Notes: a model not told the origin generated them from the letters alone. Shown: positions 50,047 to 59,813, numbered from the stretch's first letter. The stretch: DNA of 64,000 bases from Sporomusa termitida (GCF_007641255.1 NZ_CP036259.1:1054001-1118000), one strand, 5' to 3'. Made by a program: numbers and translations.

Positions 50047-51588
50047 ATGAAAATAAAACGCGCGCTTTTAAGTGTGTCGGATAAAACCGGCATTGTTGAG
50101 TTTGCTACTGCTTTACATAAACTTGGGGTGGAAATTATCTCTACAGGCGGTACGATGCAAGCCATCAAAAATGCCGGCATACCTGTTACCTATGTTAGTG
50201 AAGTCACTGGTTTTCCCGAGATTATGGACGGCAGGGTAAAAACGCTAAACCCCTATATCCATGGCGGTATATTGGCGATGCGAGATAATCCCGCTCACCA
50301 GGCAGCGATGAACGAGCACAATATTACCGGGATTGATCTGGTGGCTGTTAACCTGTATCCCTTCCGCCAAACGATTGCCAAACCGGCGGTGACGTTAGCA
50401 GAGGCTGTAGAAAACATCGATATTGGCGGTCCGGCTATGATCCGGGCCGCGGCCAAGAATTTTCACTATGTAACAGTCATTGTCAACCCGGTGCGGTACG
50501 GGGAGGTTATAACCCAATTGGCAGCCGGCGGTGAGATTGATGGTAAAAGCCGGCTGGCACTGGCGCAAGAGGCCTTTAGCCACACTGCCGGTTATGATGC
50601 CTGTATTGCCCGTTATTTGAGCGGGCAGCTTGGACAGGGGCTGTTCCCGGCAACACTGCAGCTGGTGTATGAAAAGGCCCAGGAGCTGCGTTATGGGGAG
50701 AACCCGCATCAGGCGGCCGGCTTTTATCGTGAGCAGCATTACTCCGGACCGGGTGTGGCCAACGCCCAACAATTGAATGGCAAAGAGCTGTCTTTTAACA
50801 ATATTGTTGATGTCGAAGCGGCCTATGCACTGGCCGCCGAATTTGAGCAGCCGGCCGCCGCCATTATCAAACATACCAACCCCTGCGGCACCGGCACCGG
50901 GGCAACCTTGGCCGAAGCTTACCATAAGGCGTATCAGGCTGACCCTTTGTCGGCTTATGGCGGTATTATCGGTGTAAACCGGGAAGTGGATCAGGCAACG
51001 GCCCAGCTGATCAGCGAACTGTTTGCCGAGGCCGTCATCGCCCCGGCCTTTAGCCAGCCGGCCCTTGCCATTCTGACAAAAAAGAAGAATGTCCGTTTGC
51101 TGGCTGCCACTCTGCCCCGGCCTGACAGCACCCGGCTTGATGTAAAATCAGTGGCCGGCGGGGTGTTATTGCAGCAAACCGATATGACAACTGTCAGTCC
51201 GGACAGCATGAAAATCGTCACCAGGCGCCAGCCGTCGGCCGCAGACTGGGAGCAGCTGCTATTTGCCTGGAAGGTTGTCAAGCATGTTAAATCCAATGCG
51301 ATTGTTATTGCCAATAATAATCAGACCTTGGGCGTTGGCGCCGGCCAGATGAACCGGGTCGGGGCAGCCGGCATTGCTTTGGCCCAGGCCGGTGAACAGG
51401 CCAATGGGGCTGTGCTGGCTTCAGATGCATTTTTTCCCTTTGCCGACACGGTGCAGGCGGCGGCGGCAGCCGGTATCAGGGCCATTATTCAGCCTGGCGG
51501 TTCAGTGCATGATGAAGATTCAATTAAAGCGGCTGATGAATATGGTATTATTATGGTATTTACCGGTATGCGGCATTTCAAACACTAA
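50047..51588 (+). CDS. purH: Bifunctional AICAR transformylase / IMP cyclohydrolase PurH
   Basis: 513 residues. N-terminal MGS-like cyclohydrolase domain ([43 protein letters not shown]) and C-terminal transformylase domain ([59 protein letters not shown]). Last step to IMP. purD, purL/S/Q and purB are not in this window, so the pathway is completed elsewhere. Confidence 0.94.
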   Translation: MKIKRALLSVSDKTGIVEFATALHKLGVEIISTGGTMQAIKNAGIPVTYVSEVTGFPEIMDGRVKTLNPYIHGGILAMRDNPAHQAAMNEHNITGIDLVAVNLYPFRQTIAKPAVTLAEAVENIDIGGPAMIRAAAKNFHYVTVIVNPVRYGEVITQLAAGGEIDGKSRLALAQEAFSHTAGYDACIARYLSGQLGQGLFPATLQLVYEKAQELRYGENPHQAAGFYREQHYSGPGVANAQQLNGKELSFNNIVDVEAAYALAAEFEQPAAAIIKHTNPCGTGTGATLAEAYHKAYQADPLSAYGGIIGVNREVDQATAQLISELFAEAVIAPAFSQPALAILTKKKNVRLLAATLPRPDSTRLDVKSVAGGVLLQQTDMTTVSPDSMKIVTRRQPSAADWEQLLFAWKVVKHVKSNAIVIANNNQTLGVGAGQMNRVGAAGIALAQAGEQANGAVLASDAFFPFADTVQAAAAAGIRAIIQPGGSVHDEDSIKAADEYGIIMVFTGMRHFKH

Positions 51589-51593
51589 TAAAT

Positions 51594-51625
51594 AAAGGGT
51601 CAGGCAGCGCGCCTGACCCTTTGCT
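51594..51625. terminator. Bidirectional terminator between purH and the SIMPL-domain gene
   Basis: AAAGGGTCAGGC, loop AGCGC-like, GCCTGACCCTTT. It serves the + strand purine operon and probably the convergent minus-strand gene. Confidence 0.75.
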
Positions 51626-51641
51626 TATTAACCGGTGATTT

Positions 51642-52358
51642 TTATTCCAGCTCTACCACTACCTGGGCATTGGCTGTCAGCGTCACCAGTCCGGCTGAAA
51701 CCGGTGTGGCATCGGCCATCAGGCTTTGGCTGTACATGCGGCCGGTCAGTTCCGGTGTCTGCAGATTAATACCGGCTTCGCTAACACTTTTAATCCTGAC
51801 TATCCGTTTGTTTAAGGTTGTGGCAATTGCTTCGGCTTTGCTCATTGCCTCGCGGACGGCTTGAGCCAGGGCGGCATTTTTCACATCGGCTTCATCCTTT
51901 TTACCAAAGCGGATATTGTTGACTTGATTGGCGCCGGCCTTAAGAGCGGTGTCGATGATTTCGCCTGCCTGTTCGGGCGCAGCGGTTACCGTGATGCTGT
52001 TGGTAATTTGATAACCGATAATGCTGGGGATGCGGCGGCCATTATCATCATTTTTGTAAAGTGGCGTTACGGTATAGTGCGCCGTTTTTATGTATTCAGA
52101 CTTAATTCCCAAGTCTGCCAACTGGCGGCGCAGGTTGGCTGAGATTTCAGCATTTTTTGTCTGGGCAGCGGTCACCGTAGCTGCTTCGGTCAGGGTTCCG
52201 AGATTGATATAGGCTATATCGGGGGCGATTTCTTCCTGATGACTGCCGCCTACCTGTACTTCGGTGCTATTGGGGTTTTTTTCGGCAGCTATAGCGGCCG
52301 GCAGCGCAGCTGTCATAATTAACAGCGCCATGGTTAACACTTTAATGAACTTATACAT
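51642..52358 (-). CDS. SIMPL-domain (DUF541) secreted protein
   Basis: 238 residues with a signal peptide (hydrophobic 7-24, IAA cleavage). The SIMPL family core reads VQVGGSHQEEIAPDIAYINLG, ISANLRRQLADLGI, TAHYTVTPLYK, IIGYQITNSITV and FGKKDEADVKNAALAQAVREAMSKAEAIA. The family (E. coli YggE, BP26) is periplasmic and forms oligomers; its function is poorly defined. Convergent with purH. Confidence 0.82.
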   Translation of the reverse strand: MYKFIKVLTMALLIMTAALPAAIAAEKNPNSTEVQVGGSHQEEIAPDIAYINLGTLTEAATVTAAQTKNAEISANLRRQLADLGIKSEYIKTAHYTVTPLYKNDDNGRRIPSIIGYQITNSITVTAAPEQAGEIIDTALKAGANQVNNIRFGKKDEADVKNAALAQAVREAMSKAEAIATTLNKRIVRIKSVSEAGINLQTPELTGRMYSQSLMADATPVSAGLVTLTANAQVVVELE

Positions 52359-52463
52359 GTGTGATCAACTCCCTTTGCCTATATAAACGGATGCGCGGCG
52401 GGAAAGTAACGCACAAAACCGAAAATATCTGCATGATGCTAAAAATAGGCCGGAGGCATTGTT

Positions 52464-53099
52464 ATGGCACAACTTGCGGGGCGCTGGCAGGCGCTTACTC
52501 TTAGATTAGGGGTTAATAACCAGGCTGGGAAAGCAATTCTGCAGGTATTGCTGGACAGTTATCAGCAATACTTCCGGCAGTATCATGGCAGTTCTCATCT
52601 TCTTGATTGTTTCCGGCATCTGGATGAGATTAAGCCGCAGCTGGTGCAGCCTGAACTGGTGGAATACGGGTTATGGTTTCATGATATTGTCTGTGTGCCC
52701 GGGGCCACCAGCAATGAAATCTTAAGCGCTGCCGCTGCCCGGTACGCGGCGGCGGAGCTTGGCCTGCCGGCTCAATTTAGCCGGCAGGCGGTTCAGCTTA
52801 TCCTGCTGACAGCTCACCGGCGGCCGGCCGGCGACCGGGACGGGGCTTATCTGGCAGATATTGATCTGGCTGTTCTGGGACGGGACTGGCCGGGCTTTCT
52901 TGCTTATGAGCGTCAGATCAGGGCCGAATACAGCTATCTGCCGGCGGCAGCCTATTGCCAGGGGCGGCAGCAGGTTATTAAACAGTTGCTGCAGCGGGAC
53001 GCAATCTATCAAACCCAGTATTTCCGGGAAAGGTACGAACAGGCGGCGCAAGGCAATCTAGTGGCGCTTAGTGAGCAGCTTATAATTAGCAGCCGCTAG
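52464..53099 (+). CDS. HD-superfamily metal-dependent phosphohydrolase (COG4339-like)
   Basis: 211 residues: YHGSSHLLDCFRHLDE, ELVEYGLWFHDIVC (the HD pair), LLTAHRRP, DIDLAVLGRDWPGFLAYERQIRAEYS. These match a family of predicted HD hydrolases near tRNA/nucleotide genes. Metal ligands His, HD and Asp are present. Substrate unknown. It lies between two minus-strand genes. Confidence 0.78.
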   Translation: MAQLAGRWQALTLRLGVNNQAGKAILQVLLDSYQQYFRQYHGSSHLLDCFRHLDEIKPQLVQPELVEYGLWFHDIVCVPGATSNEILSAAAARYAAAELGLPAQFSRQAVQLILLTAHRRPAGDRDGAYLADIDLAVLGRDWPGFLAYERQIRAEYSYLPAAAYCQGRQQVIKQLLQRDAIYQTQYFRERYEQAAQGNLVALSEQLIISSR

Positions 53100-53163
53100 C
53101 GGTGCCGTTACCGCGTAGACCGGAACCGCCATGTTTTATGGTAGTAACCTCCTGCTGTTGTTA

Positions 53164-54678
53164 TTAGATAATGGGCGTTACCGCCGGCCGCGGCTGACTG
53201 CCGGCATTGCTGTCTACGAGAACCTGTAACGCGGTACTTAAGCGTCTAATGCCTGCCAGCAGGCGTTCTTCCGGATGGGTGGCAAAGCACAGCCGCAGCT
53301 CGCCGGCGCCGGCAGCGTCGGCATAGAAGGCCTCGCCGGGAACAAAAGATACCCCTCTTTTGCCTGCTTCATGCAAGAGCTGCCTGGTCAGGAGCCCCTG
53401 GCTGAGGGTGCACCAAAAGTAAAAGCCGCCGGCCGGCAGGGTGAAAGTCAGATGGGGGCTGCAGTATTGCTCCAGGGCGCCGGCTACTAAGTCACGGCGC
53501 TTTGTGTATTCCGTGCGGACTGTATGCAGATGGTCCTCAAGCAGGCCTGCGGCCAGGAAATCAAAGAGCAGCTTTTGGGACAGATTGCTGCTGTGCAGGT
53601 CTATGTACTGTTTTGCCAGGGCAAACCGGTTAATTACGGTCTCAGGCGCAGTCACCCAGCCAGTGCGCAGACCGGGAAAAAGGATTTTGGAGAAAGTGCC
53701 AAGGGTGATGACGCCGCCAAACGGATCAAGGGCCTTAAGCGAAAGCGGGGGCTGCCTGTCATAATACAACTCGCCGTAGGGATCATCCTCAACAATAACC
53801 AGACGGTGTTTGGCTGCGAGTTCTAATAATTTGCGCCGTTCCGCCAGCGGCATAACCCGGCCGTTGGGGTTTTTAAAGGTCGGCATAACATAGAACAGTT
53901 TGGGGCGGTAACGGACCAGGTAGTCTTCCAGCAGCTCAAGGGGCAGGTTGTTTACAGCCGGCAGGCTAAGTAAGCGGGCGCCGGCGGCACTGAATACCTG
54001 GATGGCGCCAAGATAGGTGGGCGACTCAACAATTACATAGTCGCCCGGTTCCAGAAAAACTTTGGCAATTAAATACAGCCCCTGCTGCGAACCACTTACA
54101 ATCATTGTATTAGCCGGGGTAATATCATAGCCTTTGGTTAGCAGCCTGGCGGCTAAAATACGGCGCAGCGGCATGTAGCCCTCGGTTGGGATATGCCCCA
54201 GTTCGGCCGCGCAGAGGTGGGAGGATTGCTGGCTAAACAGCCGGTGAAAGTGCTTAAGCGGATAGAGGGCCGGGTCAGGCATGCCGGCTGCCAAGGAAAT
54301 ACTGTCCTCTGTGTAGGCCGATGCCATCAGTTCCCGTAAAATTGATGACAGCTGGGTATTGGGACTGGGGGTAAATAACTGTGACCAGGGGACAGACGGG
54401 TTGGGCGGCAGAGTTGTCAGCAAATCAGCCACATAGGTACCGCTTCCTACCTTAGTGATGATCAATCCCTGCTCCTCTAACCACCGGTAAGCATTGATTG
54501 CTGTTGTCCGGCTAACCTGTAAAAGAACAGCCAGTTCCCGCTCCGGCGGCAGTTTACTGCCGGCCGGCAGCAGGCGGTTGTTAATTTTTTCAGCAAGCAG
54601 GCCGGCAATCTGCTTGTAGAGCGGTATTTTTGAGTCGGCACTAAGAAAACCTTTGTCAATAATTTTGGATATATCCAT
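53164..54678 (-). CDS. MocR-type GntR/aminotransferase-fold regulator
   Basis: 504 residues. N-terminal GntR winged helix (about 15-85: IPLYKQIAGLLAEKI, LPPERELAVLLQVSRTTAINAYRWLEEQGLI) joined to a class I aminotransferase fold with SGSQQGLYLIAKVFLEPGD, VEDDPYGELYYD and the PLP lysine in TLGTFSKILFPGLRTGWV. It reads PLP or a PLP-amino-acid adduct and controls transcription. It is divergent from azlCD with a large inverted repeat between them, so it is likely the azlCD regulator and an autoregulator. Confidence 0.85.
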   Translation of the reverse strand: MDISKIIDKGFLSADSKIPLYKQIAGLLAEKINNRLLPAGSKLPPERELAVLLQVSRTTAINAYRWLEEQGLIITKVGSGTYVADLLTTLPPNPSVPWSQLFTPSPNTQLSSILRELMASAYTEDSISLAAGMPDPALYPLKHFHRLFSQQSSHLCAAELGHIPTEGYMPLRRILAARLLTKGYDITPANTMIVSGSQQGLYLIAKVFLEPGDYVIVESPTYLGAIQVFSAAGARLLSLPAVNNLPLELLEDYLVRYRPKLFYVMPTFKNPNGRVMPLAERRKLLELAAKHRLVIVEDDPYGELYYDRQPPLSLKALDPFGGVITLGTFSKILFPGLRTGWVTAPETVINRFALAKQYIDLHSSNLSQKLLFDFLAAGLLEDHLHTVRTEYTKRRDLVAGALEQYCSPHLTFTLPAGGFYFWCTLSQGLLTRQLLHEAGKRGVSFVPGEAFYADAAGAGELRLCFATHPEERLLAGIRRLSTALQVLVDSNAGSQPRPAVTPII

Positions 54679-54696
54679 TTCTGAAAAAAACTCCTT

Positions 54697-54737
54697 AAAT
54701 ATCCAATTATTCTTATTGATTTAATAATTGGATATTT
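54697..54737. promoter_or_regulatory. Operator-like inverted repeat between the MocR gene and azlC
   Basis: AAATATCCAATTATT (54697-54711) and its exact reverse complement AATAATTGGATATTT (54723-54737) with an 11-bp spacer, centred in the divergent intergenic region. A likely MocR binding site overlapping both promoters. Confidence 0.65.
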
Positions 54738-54791
54738 ACAATGTTTTTCCTGCCGGGTAATATAAAATAAATTACAGAAGGTGGTGTGATT

Positions 54792-55478
54792 ATGGATGAG
54801 TATAGGCAAGGGGTACGTGACAGCCTGCCGGTTATGCTGGGGGTTGTGCCTTTTGGCATTACCTGCGGGATAATGGGCCTTTCTGCCGGCCTTACGCCTG
54901 TAGAAACAGTCCTGATGTCGTTACTGGTATTTGCCGGCGCGGCCCAGTTTATCGGTATTACCATGTTAGGCGCAGGGTTGTCCGGCTGGGGCCTTATTGT
55001 ATTTACTACCCTGTTAATTAATCTGCGGCATTTGCTGATGGGGATGTCTTTGGCGCCATATCTGCTAAAGCTGCCGCTGGCCCGGCAATTGCTGCTGACT
55101 TTTTCCCTGACGGACGAGGCCTACGCAGTTATTATGAGCCGCACGGACCGGGAAGGGTATAATGCAAATTACCAGATGGGGAGCAGCTGGGCATTTTATA
55201 TTATTTGGGCGGCCTCGACAACGGTCGGTGTACTGGTAGGCAGCTATATACCTGATCCCCTGGCCTGGGGACTTGACTTTGCAATGCCGGCAACCTTTTT
55301 GGCAATGCTGATGCCGCGGCTGACTAATTATGTCAGTATTGCTGTCTGCTCTGTTGCTGCGATTGTAGCCGTAGTGGGAGCTGTATACCTGCCCGGGAAA
55401 TGGTATATAATAGCCGCCTGTTTGGCAGCAAGCATAACAGGCGGCTTATTAGAAAAGGAGGACAAGCATGCGTTCTGA
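54792..55478 (+). CDS. azlC: AzlC-family branched-chain amino acid exporter, large subunit
   Basis: 228 residues, six to seven membrane segments. AzlC signatures: RDSLPVMLGVVPFGITCGIMG, VFAGAAQFIGITML, INLRHLLMGMSLAPYL, SLTDEAYAV. ATG 54792 follows GGTGGTG. With AzlD it exports branched-chain amino acids or analogues. Overlaps azlD by 11 bp. Confidence 0.87.
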   Translation: MDEYRQGVRDSLPVMLGVVPFGITCGIMGLSAGLTPVETVLMSLLVFAGAAQFIGITMLGAGLSGWGLIVFTTLLINLRHLLMGMSLAPYLLKLPLARQLLLTFSLTDEAYAVIMSRTDREGYNANYQMGSSWAFYIIWAASTTVGVLVGSYIPDPLAWGLDFAMPATFLAMLMPRLTNYVSIAVCSVAAIVAVVGAVYLPGKWYIIAACLAASITGGLLEKEDKHAF

Positions 55479-55791
55479 AATTCTGCTGATCATTCTCGGG
55501 ATGGCGGCGGTTACCTTTTTGACAAGGTTTGGGGCCGTTGCCTTATTAAAACAAACCGGTCTGCCAACCTGGTTTGAACGCTGGTTTAAACATCTTCCGA
55601 CCGCTGTTTTAACAGCGTTGATTGTACCGGGGTTAATTTTGCCGCAAGGCTGGATTGATTTGTCACTGCATAATCATTATCTACTCGCGGGAATACTGAC
55701 GGCTATTGCGGCTTATCTGGGCCGGAACGCCATGCTTACAATGGGGCTGGGTTTGATCTCGATATTGTCGCTGCGGTGGTTGGGAATATAG
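55468..55791 (+). CDS. azlD: AzlD-family small exporter subunit
   Basis: 107 residues with four hydrophobic segments; ILGMAAVTFLTRFGAVALL, WFKHLPTAVLTALIVPGLI and GRNAMLTMGLGLISI are typical of AzlD. Its 3' end overlaps the convergent diguanylate cyclase gene by 56 bp. Confidence 0.85.
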   Translation: MRSEILLIILGMAAVTFLTRFGAVALLKQTGLPTWFERWFKHLPTAVLTALIVPGLILPQGWIDLSLHNHYLLAGILTAIAAYLGRNAMLTMGLGLISILSLRWLGI

Positions 55792-56875
55792 AGACTGTAT
55801 TACGGCCGGCATTTTTAGCGTATTGCAGTGCCTGTTCAACCTGGGCAATAAGCTGCTGAACCGATATGGGCTCACCGGTATAGGTACTGATGCCGATGCT
55901 GACCGTAATCTTATGACCAGGCTGATGTTCTTCATCAGGGAAGGGCAGTTTTTCAATGCTGGCCCGCAGTCTGTCAGCAGCGGCCATGGCCTGTTGTTTG
56001 TTAACAGCAGGCAGAAGGATAATAAACTCTTCGCCGCCAAACCGTCCGGCTAAATCATTAGTGCGTATATAGGTTTTTAGTAATGTAGAGATTGTAACCA
56101 GCACTTCATCGCCCCGGATATAGCCGGAATGATCATTATAGTGTCTGAAATGGTCAATGTCCAGCATAAGCACGCTGAGTGAGCCGCCCTGGGCAGCTAC
56201 TCTTGCCATTTCCTCATCAAGCAGTTTAATTGACTGACTGGTGTTGCACAAACCGGTTTTACAGTCAATGAGGGCGGCCTGTTCAAGAATGTTTTGAACA
56301 TGGGCAAGCTCGGCGGCCTTATTTTTCAGTTTGGCAGTCATCAGATCCAGATCTTTTTCAGTTTCACTGATTATGCCAACAGGCAGACGGTATAGCAGGG
56401 TATTGGTCAACAGGCCCAGACCCACGAAAATCCCAGCTAAAAGTATAGTAGACATAATAACAGGGGTGGCTGGTGAGGTTAACTCAACGTAGCCGCAGGC
56501 TGTGCCGTGAACGGTGATATCCACACGCTTCGTAACATCAACTATTGATGGTGTAGCTGCCGGGGCTGAGGTTTCACCGGCCAACCGGTTGATGGTAATG
56601 GTAAGATGCTTAATATTGGGCTGTTGCCGATATTCCGAAGTCAGCTTGTTAAGCTGTTGCAAGTTGTACTGCTGCTCATACGGGGTGTTGCTGATGATTG
56701 CCTGCGCTTCCCGGGCAATTTGCTCAGCGAGTGCTGCTGTTTCGGCCTGTTTGGCTTTCCAGGCCCAGCCGAGATAAGTCAAGGGCGTGCACAAAGAGAT
56801 TAAAAGGCCGGTGATTAAGGCCAGAACAAACATCCGGGTTGCCAGTGGTTTACCGATTTTTTTATCTTTCGGCAT
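55736..56875 (-). CDS. Membrane-bound GGDEF diguanylate cyclase
   Basis: 379 residues. Two membrane helices (about 12-34 and 145-168) enclose a periplasmic sensor of about 110 residues. A short coiled coil and a GGDEF domain (about 205-370) follow, with active-site GGEEF and, five residues before it, the inhibitory I-site RTND. Both are intact, so c-di-GMP synthesis with product inhibition is expected. The start is the second ATG (56875), since GGAGGG lies between it and the upstream ATG 56887. The 3' end overlaps azlD. Confidence 0.88.
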   Translation of the reverse strand: MPKDKKIGKPLATRMFVLALITGLLISLCTPLTYLGWAWKAKQAETAALAEQIAREAQAIISNTPYEQQYNLQQLNKLTSEYRQQPNIKHLTITINRLAGETSAPAATPSIVDVTKRVDITVHGTACGYVELTSPATPVIMSTILLAGIFVGLGLLTNTLLYRLPVGIISETEKDLDLMTAKLKNKAAELAHVQNILEQAALIDCKTGLCNTSQSIKLLDEEMARVAAQGGSLSVLMLDIDHFRHYNDHSGYIRGDEVLVTISTLLKTYIRTNDLAGRFGGEEFIILLPAVNKQQAMAAADRLRASIEKLPFPDEEHQPGHKITVSIGISTYTGEPISVQQLIAQVEQALQYAKNAGRNTVSIFPTTAATISRSNPAPL

Positions 56876-57040
56876 AAGTCCCTCCATCTAAGAACTTGAC
56901 TACTTGGTACTATACTATATGCTTAGCAAAATTAAGTTGACACATTTTTGTAATATGTAAACAGAATAAATAGTGGCGCTTGCCCAGTCTGCTGCATAGG
57001 ATATGGTGTAGGAAATCTTTTTTTGGAGGTGCGACAACCT

Positions 57041-57559
57041 ATGCCGATCAATGTAGAGGATCGTAAACCTAAACATCACCATCACAATAAACCCCGGCCG
57101 AATATGCTGCATGTGCATACTTATCTTACGGAAGTGGATGTGGCTGATGATCATCAGCACATTATTCTGGGGGTTAGCGGTCAGGCCCAGGAACGGGGGA
57201 GATCCCATACTCACAGAATCCATGGCCGGACTTCATTTATCGTTGAAGAAGGCGAATGCGGTCATTGGCATACGGCAGATGTCATGACAGGTCCGGCTAT
57301 TGAGATGCCTGACTGTAGTCATGTTCATTATTTTGAAGGTACGACCAGTGAAGATGATGATCATTGCCATACTTTTACCGGTGCTACCGGTCTTGGACCG
57401 TCTAGCCGTGACGATGATCACGATGACTGTTGCGAACACGACCATGATGATGACTGCTGCGACGATGATGACGACTGTTGCGACGATGATGACGACTGCT
57501 GTGATATGCCAAAACATAAATATAAATATAAGTATGGTAAGCGGCCGGAAGAAGAATAA
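57041..57559 (+). CDS. ymaF: YmaF-family protein with His-rich body and Asp/Cys repeat tail
   Basis: 172 residues from ATG 57041 with GGAGGT. The YmaF-like body (about 20-115) has a regular HVHTYLTEVDVADDHQHIILG, HTHRIHGRTSFI, GHWHTADVMTGPAI and HVHYFEGTTS pattern of paired histidines. The tail (about 125-160) repeats D(3-5)-CC units (DDDDDCCDDDDDCC), and the DNA there is visibly repetitive. The composition suggests metal binding; YmaF-type proteins are associated with spores or the cell surface, function unknown. Confidence 0.75.
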   Translation: MPINVEDRKPKHHHHNKPRPNMLHVHTYLTEVDVADDHQHIILGVSGQAQERGRSHTHRIHGRTSFIVEEGECGHWHTADVMTGPAIEMPDCSHVHYFEGTTSEDDDHCHTFTGATGLGPSSRDDDHDDCCEHDHDDDCCDDDDDCCDDDDDCCDMPKHKYKYKYGKRPEEE

Positions 57560-57567
57560 CGGTTTTG

Positions 57568-57608
57568 AAAAAGCAGCCTGCAGCAATTTTGCTGCAGGCT
57601 GCTTTTTC
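57568..57608 (+). terminator. Terminator after ymaF
   Basis: AAAAAGCAGCCTGCAGC and GCTGCAGGCTGCTTTTT with a short AATTTT loop; a perfect 17-bp stem with terminal T-run. Confidence 0.85.
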
Positions 57609-57811
57609 TGGCCGTAAGCGTGCGTTTTGGCTATTGACCGCTACAGCCGCAAGCGCTAAACTAGAAACTATAGGTTGGGTAAGTTTTACAGCTCCTTTGT
57701 TATTACAGATGTATCTTTCTATATGGCTTTTGGGTGATGAATTTTGGCTGAACAAATCATGCGAATTAGGGGAAGCTATAGAAGTTAAAATAAGTAAAAG
57801 GGGATGATATA

Positions 57812-58648
57812 ATGGAGTTATGGTATACAGAATACCAAACTGAAAATTTGGGCCTTTCCGTTCGGATTAAGGAAACCCTTTATGCCGGCCGGTCAGAATA
57901 TCAGGAGGTCGCGGTAGTTGACTCGCTTGAATTTGGGCGGATGCTGGTATTGGATGGCGTATTCCAGACCTCGGTTTTTGATGAGTTCATTTACCATGAG
58001 ATGATTGCCCATGTACCGTTGTTTGTGCATCCTGATCCCAGAACGGTTCTGATTATCGGCGGGGGCGACGGCGGGACGGCCCGCGAGGTTGTTAAACATC
58101 AGTCGATTGAAGTGGCGGAGATGGTGGAAATTGACGGCCTGGTTGTTGATGTCAGCAAAAAATACCTGCCTGAGATTAGTGTGGCTTTAAATGACAACCA
58201 TCCCAAGCTGCAATTGAAAATTGGTGATGGGATCAAGCATATGGAGGAAGTGGAAAACAAATATGATGTTATTATCGTAGACTGTTCTGATCCTATCGGG
58301 CCGGGGGCCGGGCTGTTTACCCATGCATTCTATCAGAATGTACATAAGGCCCTCAGGCCTGATGGTTTATTCGTGCAGCAGACTGAATCACCTTTTTTTC
58401 ATCAGGACCTGATTAAACGGCTTAAGGCCGACATCGCCTCCCTATTCCCCATTACCCGCCTGTATTTGGCTAATATTCCCCTATATCCAAGCGGGTTACA
58501 TTGCTTTACCATCGGCTCCAAACAATATGACCCCCTCCATACCGACAGGAACCGGATTCCGGATAACCTGGATACACGGTATTACAACCGCGAGCTTCAA
58601 AAAAGTTGTTTTGCTTTACCCAACTTTGTGCAAGATTTACTTAAATAA
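57812..58648 (+). CDS. speE: Spermidine synthase (polyamine aminopropyltransferase)
   Basis: 278 residues: MELWYTEYQTENLGLSVRIKE start, LVLDGVFQTSVFDEFIYHEM, LIIGGGDGGTAREVVKH (decarboxylated-SAM site), VEIDGLVVDVSKKYLPE, IIVDCSDPIGPGAGLFT. Complete family set including catalytic Asp of DCSDP. It makes spermidine from putrescine. No speD or speA lies next to it. A bidirectional terminator follows. Confidence 0.93.
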   Translation: MELWYTEYQTENLGLSVRIKETLYAGRSEYQEVAVVDSLEFGRMLVLDGVFQTSVFDEFIYHEMIAHVPLFVHPDPRTVLIIGGGDGGTAREVVKHQSIEVAEMVEIDGLVVDVSKKYLPEISVALNDNHPKLQLKIGDGIKHMEEVENKYDVIIVDCSDPIGPGAGLFTHAFYQNVHKALRPDGLFVQQTESPFFHQDLIKRLKADIASLFPITRLYLANIPLYPSGLHCFTIGSKQYDPLHTDRNRIPDNLDTRYYNRELQKSCFALPNFVQDLLK

Positions 58649-58667
58649 ATAGTTTAATAGTGAAGAA

Positions 58668-58697
58668 AAAAAGCGAGCTGTGGCCGGCTCGCTTTTT
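58668..58697. terminator. Bidirectional terminator between speE and the aminopeptidase gene
   Basis: AAAAAGCGAGC, loop TGTGGCCG-like, GCTCGCTTTTT; T-runs on both strands, suited to the two convergent genes. Confidence 0.8.
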
Positions 58698-58700
58698 GCA

Positions 58701-59813
58701 TTACTGCAGATTTTCAGGATTTAAGCCTGTCAGCTCAGGGAGTGTGAAGCGCCCATCCTTACGGATCAGCTTGTCGTCAAACCGGATTTCACCACCGCCG
58801 AAGGCCGGGTTCTGGATACAAACCAAGTCCCAGTGAATGGCTGATGTATTCCCATTAAAGGCGACATCGTAGGCGTTGCCGGGGGTAAAGTGGAAACTGC
58901 CTTTAATTTTTTCGTCAAATAAAGTATCCTTCATAGGTTTATCAATGTAAGGATTGACACCTAAGGCAAATTCGCCGATAAAGCGGGCACCTTCATCGGT
59001 GTCGAAGATGCTGTTGATTTTGTCAGTGTCATTGGCTGTCGCTTTGACAATTTTCCCGGCTTTAAACTCCAGGCGGATGTTTTCATAAGTAAATCCCTGG
59101 TATACAGCCGGCGTATTATAGGTAACAACACCATTCACCGAATCCCTGACAGGAGCGGTATATACTTCACCATCGGGAATATTTCTGAGGCCGGAGCATT
59201 TTACCGCCGGAATTCCTTTTATCGAAAAGGTAAGCTCGGTTCCGGGGCCGGTAATACTAACTTTGTCGGTTTGTTCCATGAGGCTGACCAGGGGGTCCAT
59301 GGCTTTCGCCATTTTGCTGTAATCCAGGTTGCACACATTGAAATAGAAGTCTTCAAAGGCTTCGGTGCTGGTGCCTGCCGACTGCGCCATGGAGGCGTTG
59401 GGCCAGCGCAGGATGCACCATTTGGTTTGGGGGACGCGGATATCAAGATGCACCGGCTTTACCCAGTCCTGCTGGTAACGTTGCAGCTGGGCGGCGGGAA
59501 CATCGGCCATTTCTGTGATATTGAAGCTGGCTCTGATCGCGATGTAGGCATCCATCTCGTGCATACGGGCCTCTTCCCAGGACGCGGTCAGTCTGAGTTG
59601 TTCACTGGTTGCACTCAGCAGCAAGGCCCGTTGCAGCCGGCTGTTTTTAAGCTCCAGAAAAGGGATGCCGCCCACCGCGTACGCCTCATCTACCAGGGCC
59701 TTAGCCAGCGGCAAGGCATCATCAAACATCTCAATTAATATTTTTTCACCCCGTGCAAGGCTGGTTGAATAACCAATCAGGTTCTTGGCAAGTGTTTTTA
59801 TCCGTGGATCCAA
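58701..59813 (-). CDS. M29-family aminopeptidase
   Basis: 370 residues of the thermophilic aminopeptidase T/AmpS family: YSTSLARGEKILIEMFDDA near the start, IPDGEVYTAPVRDSVNGVV (metal Glu), GARFIGEFALGVNP (Glu), FDEKIKGSFHFTPGNAYD (His), and SAIHWDLVCIQ (His, Asp). The metal-ligand order Glu-Glu-His-His-Asp is kept. Cytoplasmic. Convergent with speE. Confidence 0.88.
   Translation of the reverse strand: MDPRIKTLAKNLIGYSTSLARGEKILIEMFDDALPLAKALVDEAYAVGGIPFLELKNSRLQRALLLSATSEQLRLTASWEEARMHEMDAYIAIRASFNITEMADVPAAQLQRYQQDWVKPVHLDIRVPQTKWCILRWPNASMAQSAGTSTEAFEDFYFNVCNLDYSKMAKAMDPLVSLMEQTDKVSITGPGTELTFSIKGIPAVKCSGLRNIPDGEVYTAPVRDSVNGVVTYNTPAVYQGFTYENIRLEFKAGKIVKATANDTDKINSIFDTDEGARFIGEFALGVNPYIDKPMKDTLFDEKIKGSFHFTPGNAYDVAFNGNTSAIHWDLVCIQNPAFGGGEIRFDDKLIRKDGRFTLPELTGLNPENLQ

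Noticed and set aside
57400-57510. CRISPR-like short repeat in the ymaF tail
   Set aside because: The repeats are contiguous, in frame and encode Asp/Cys units; there are no spacers.
57565-57807. 80-codon ORF between ymaF and speE
   Set aside because: It begins inside the ymaF terminator hairpin and has no ribosome binding site.
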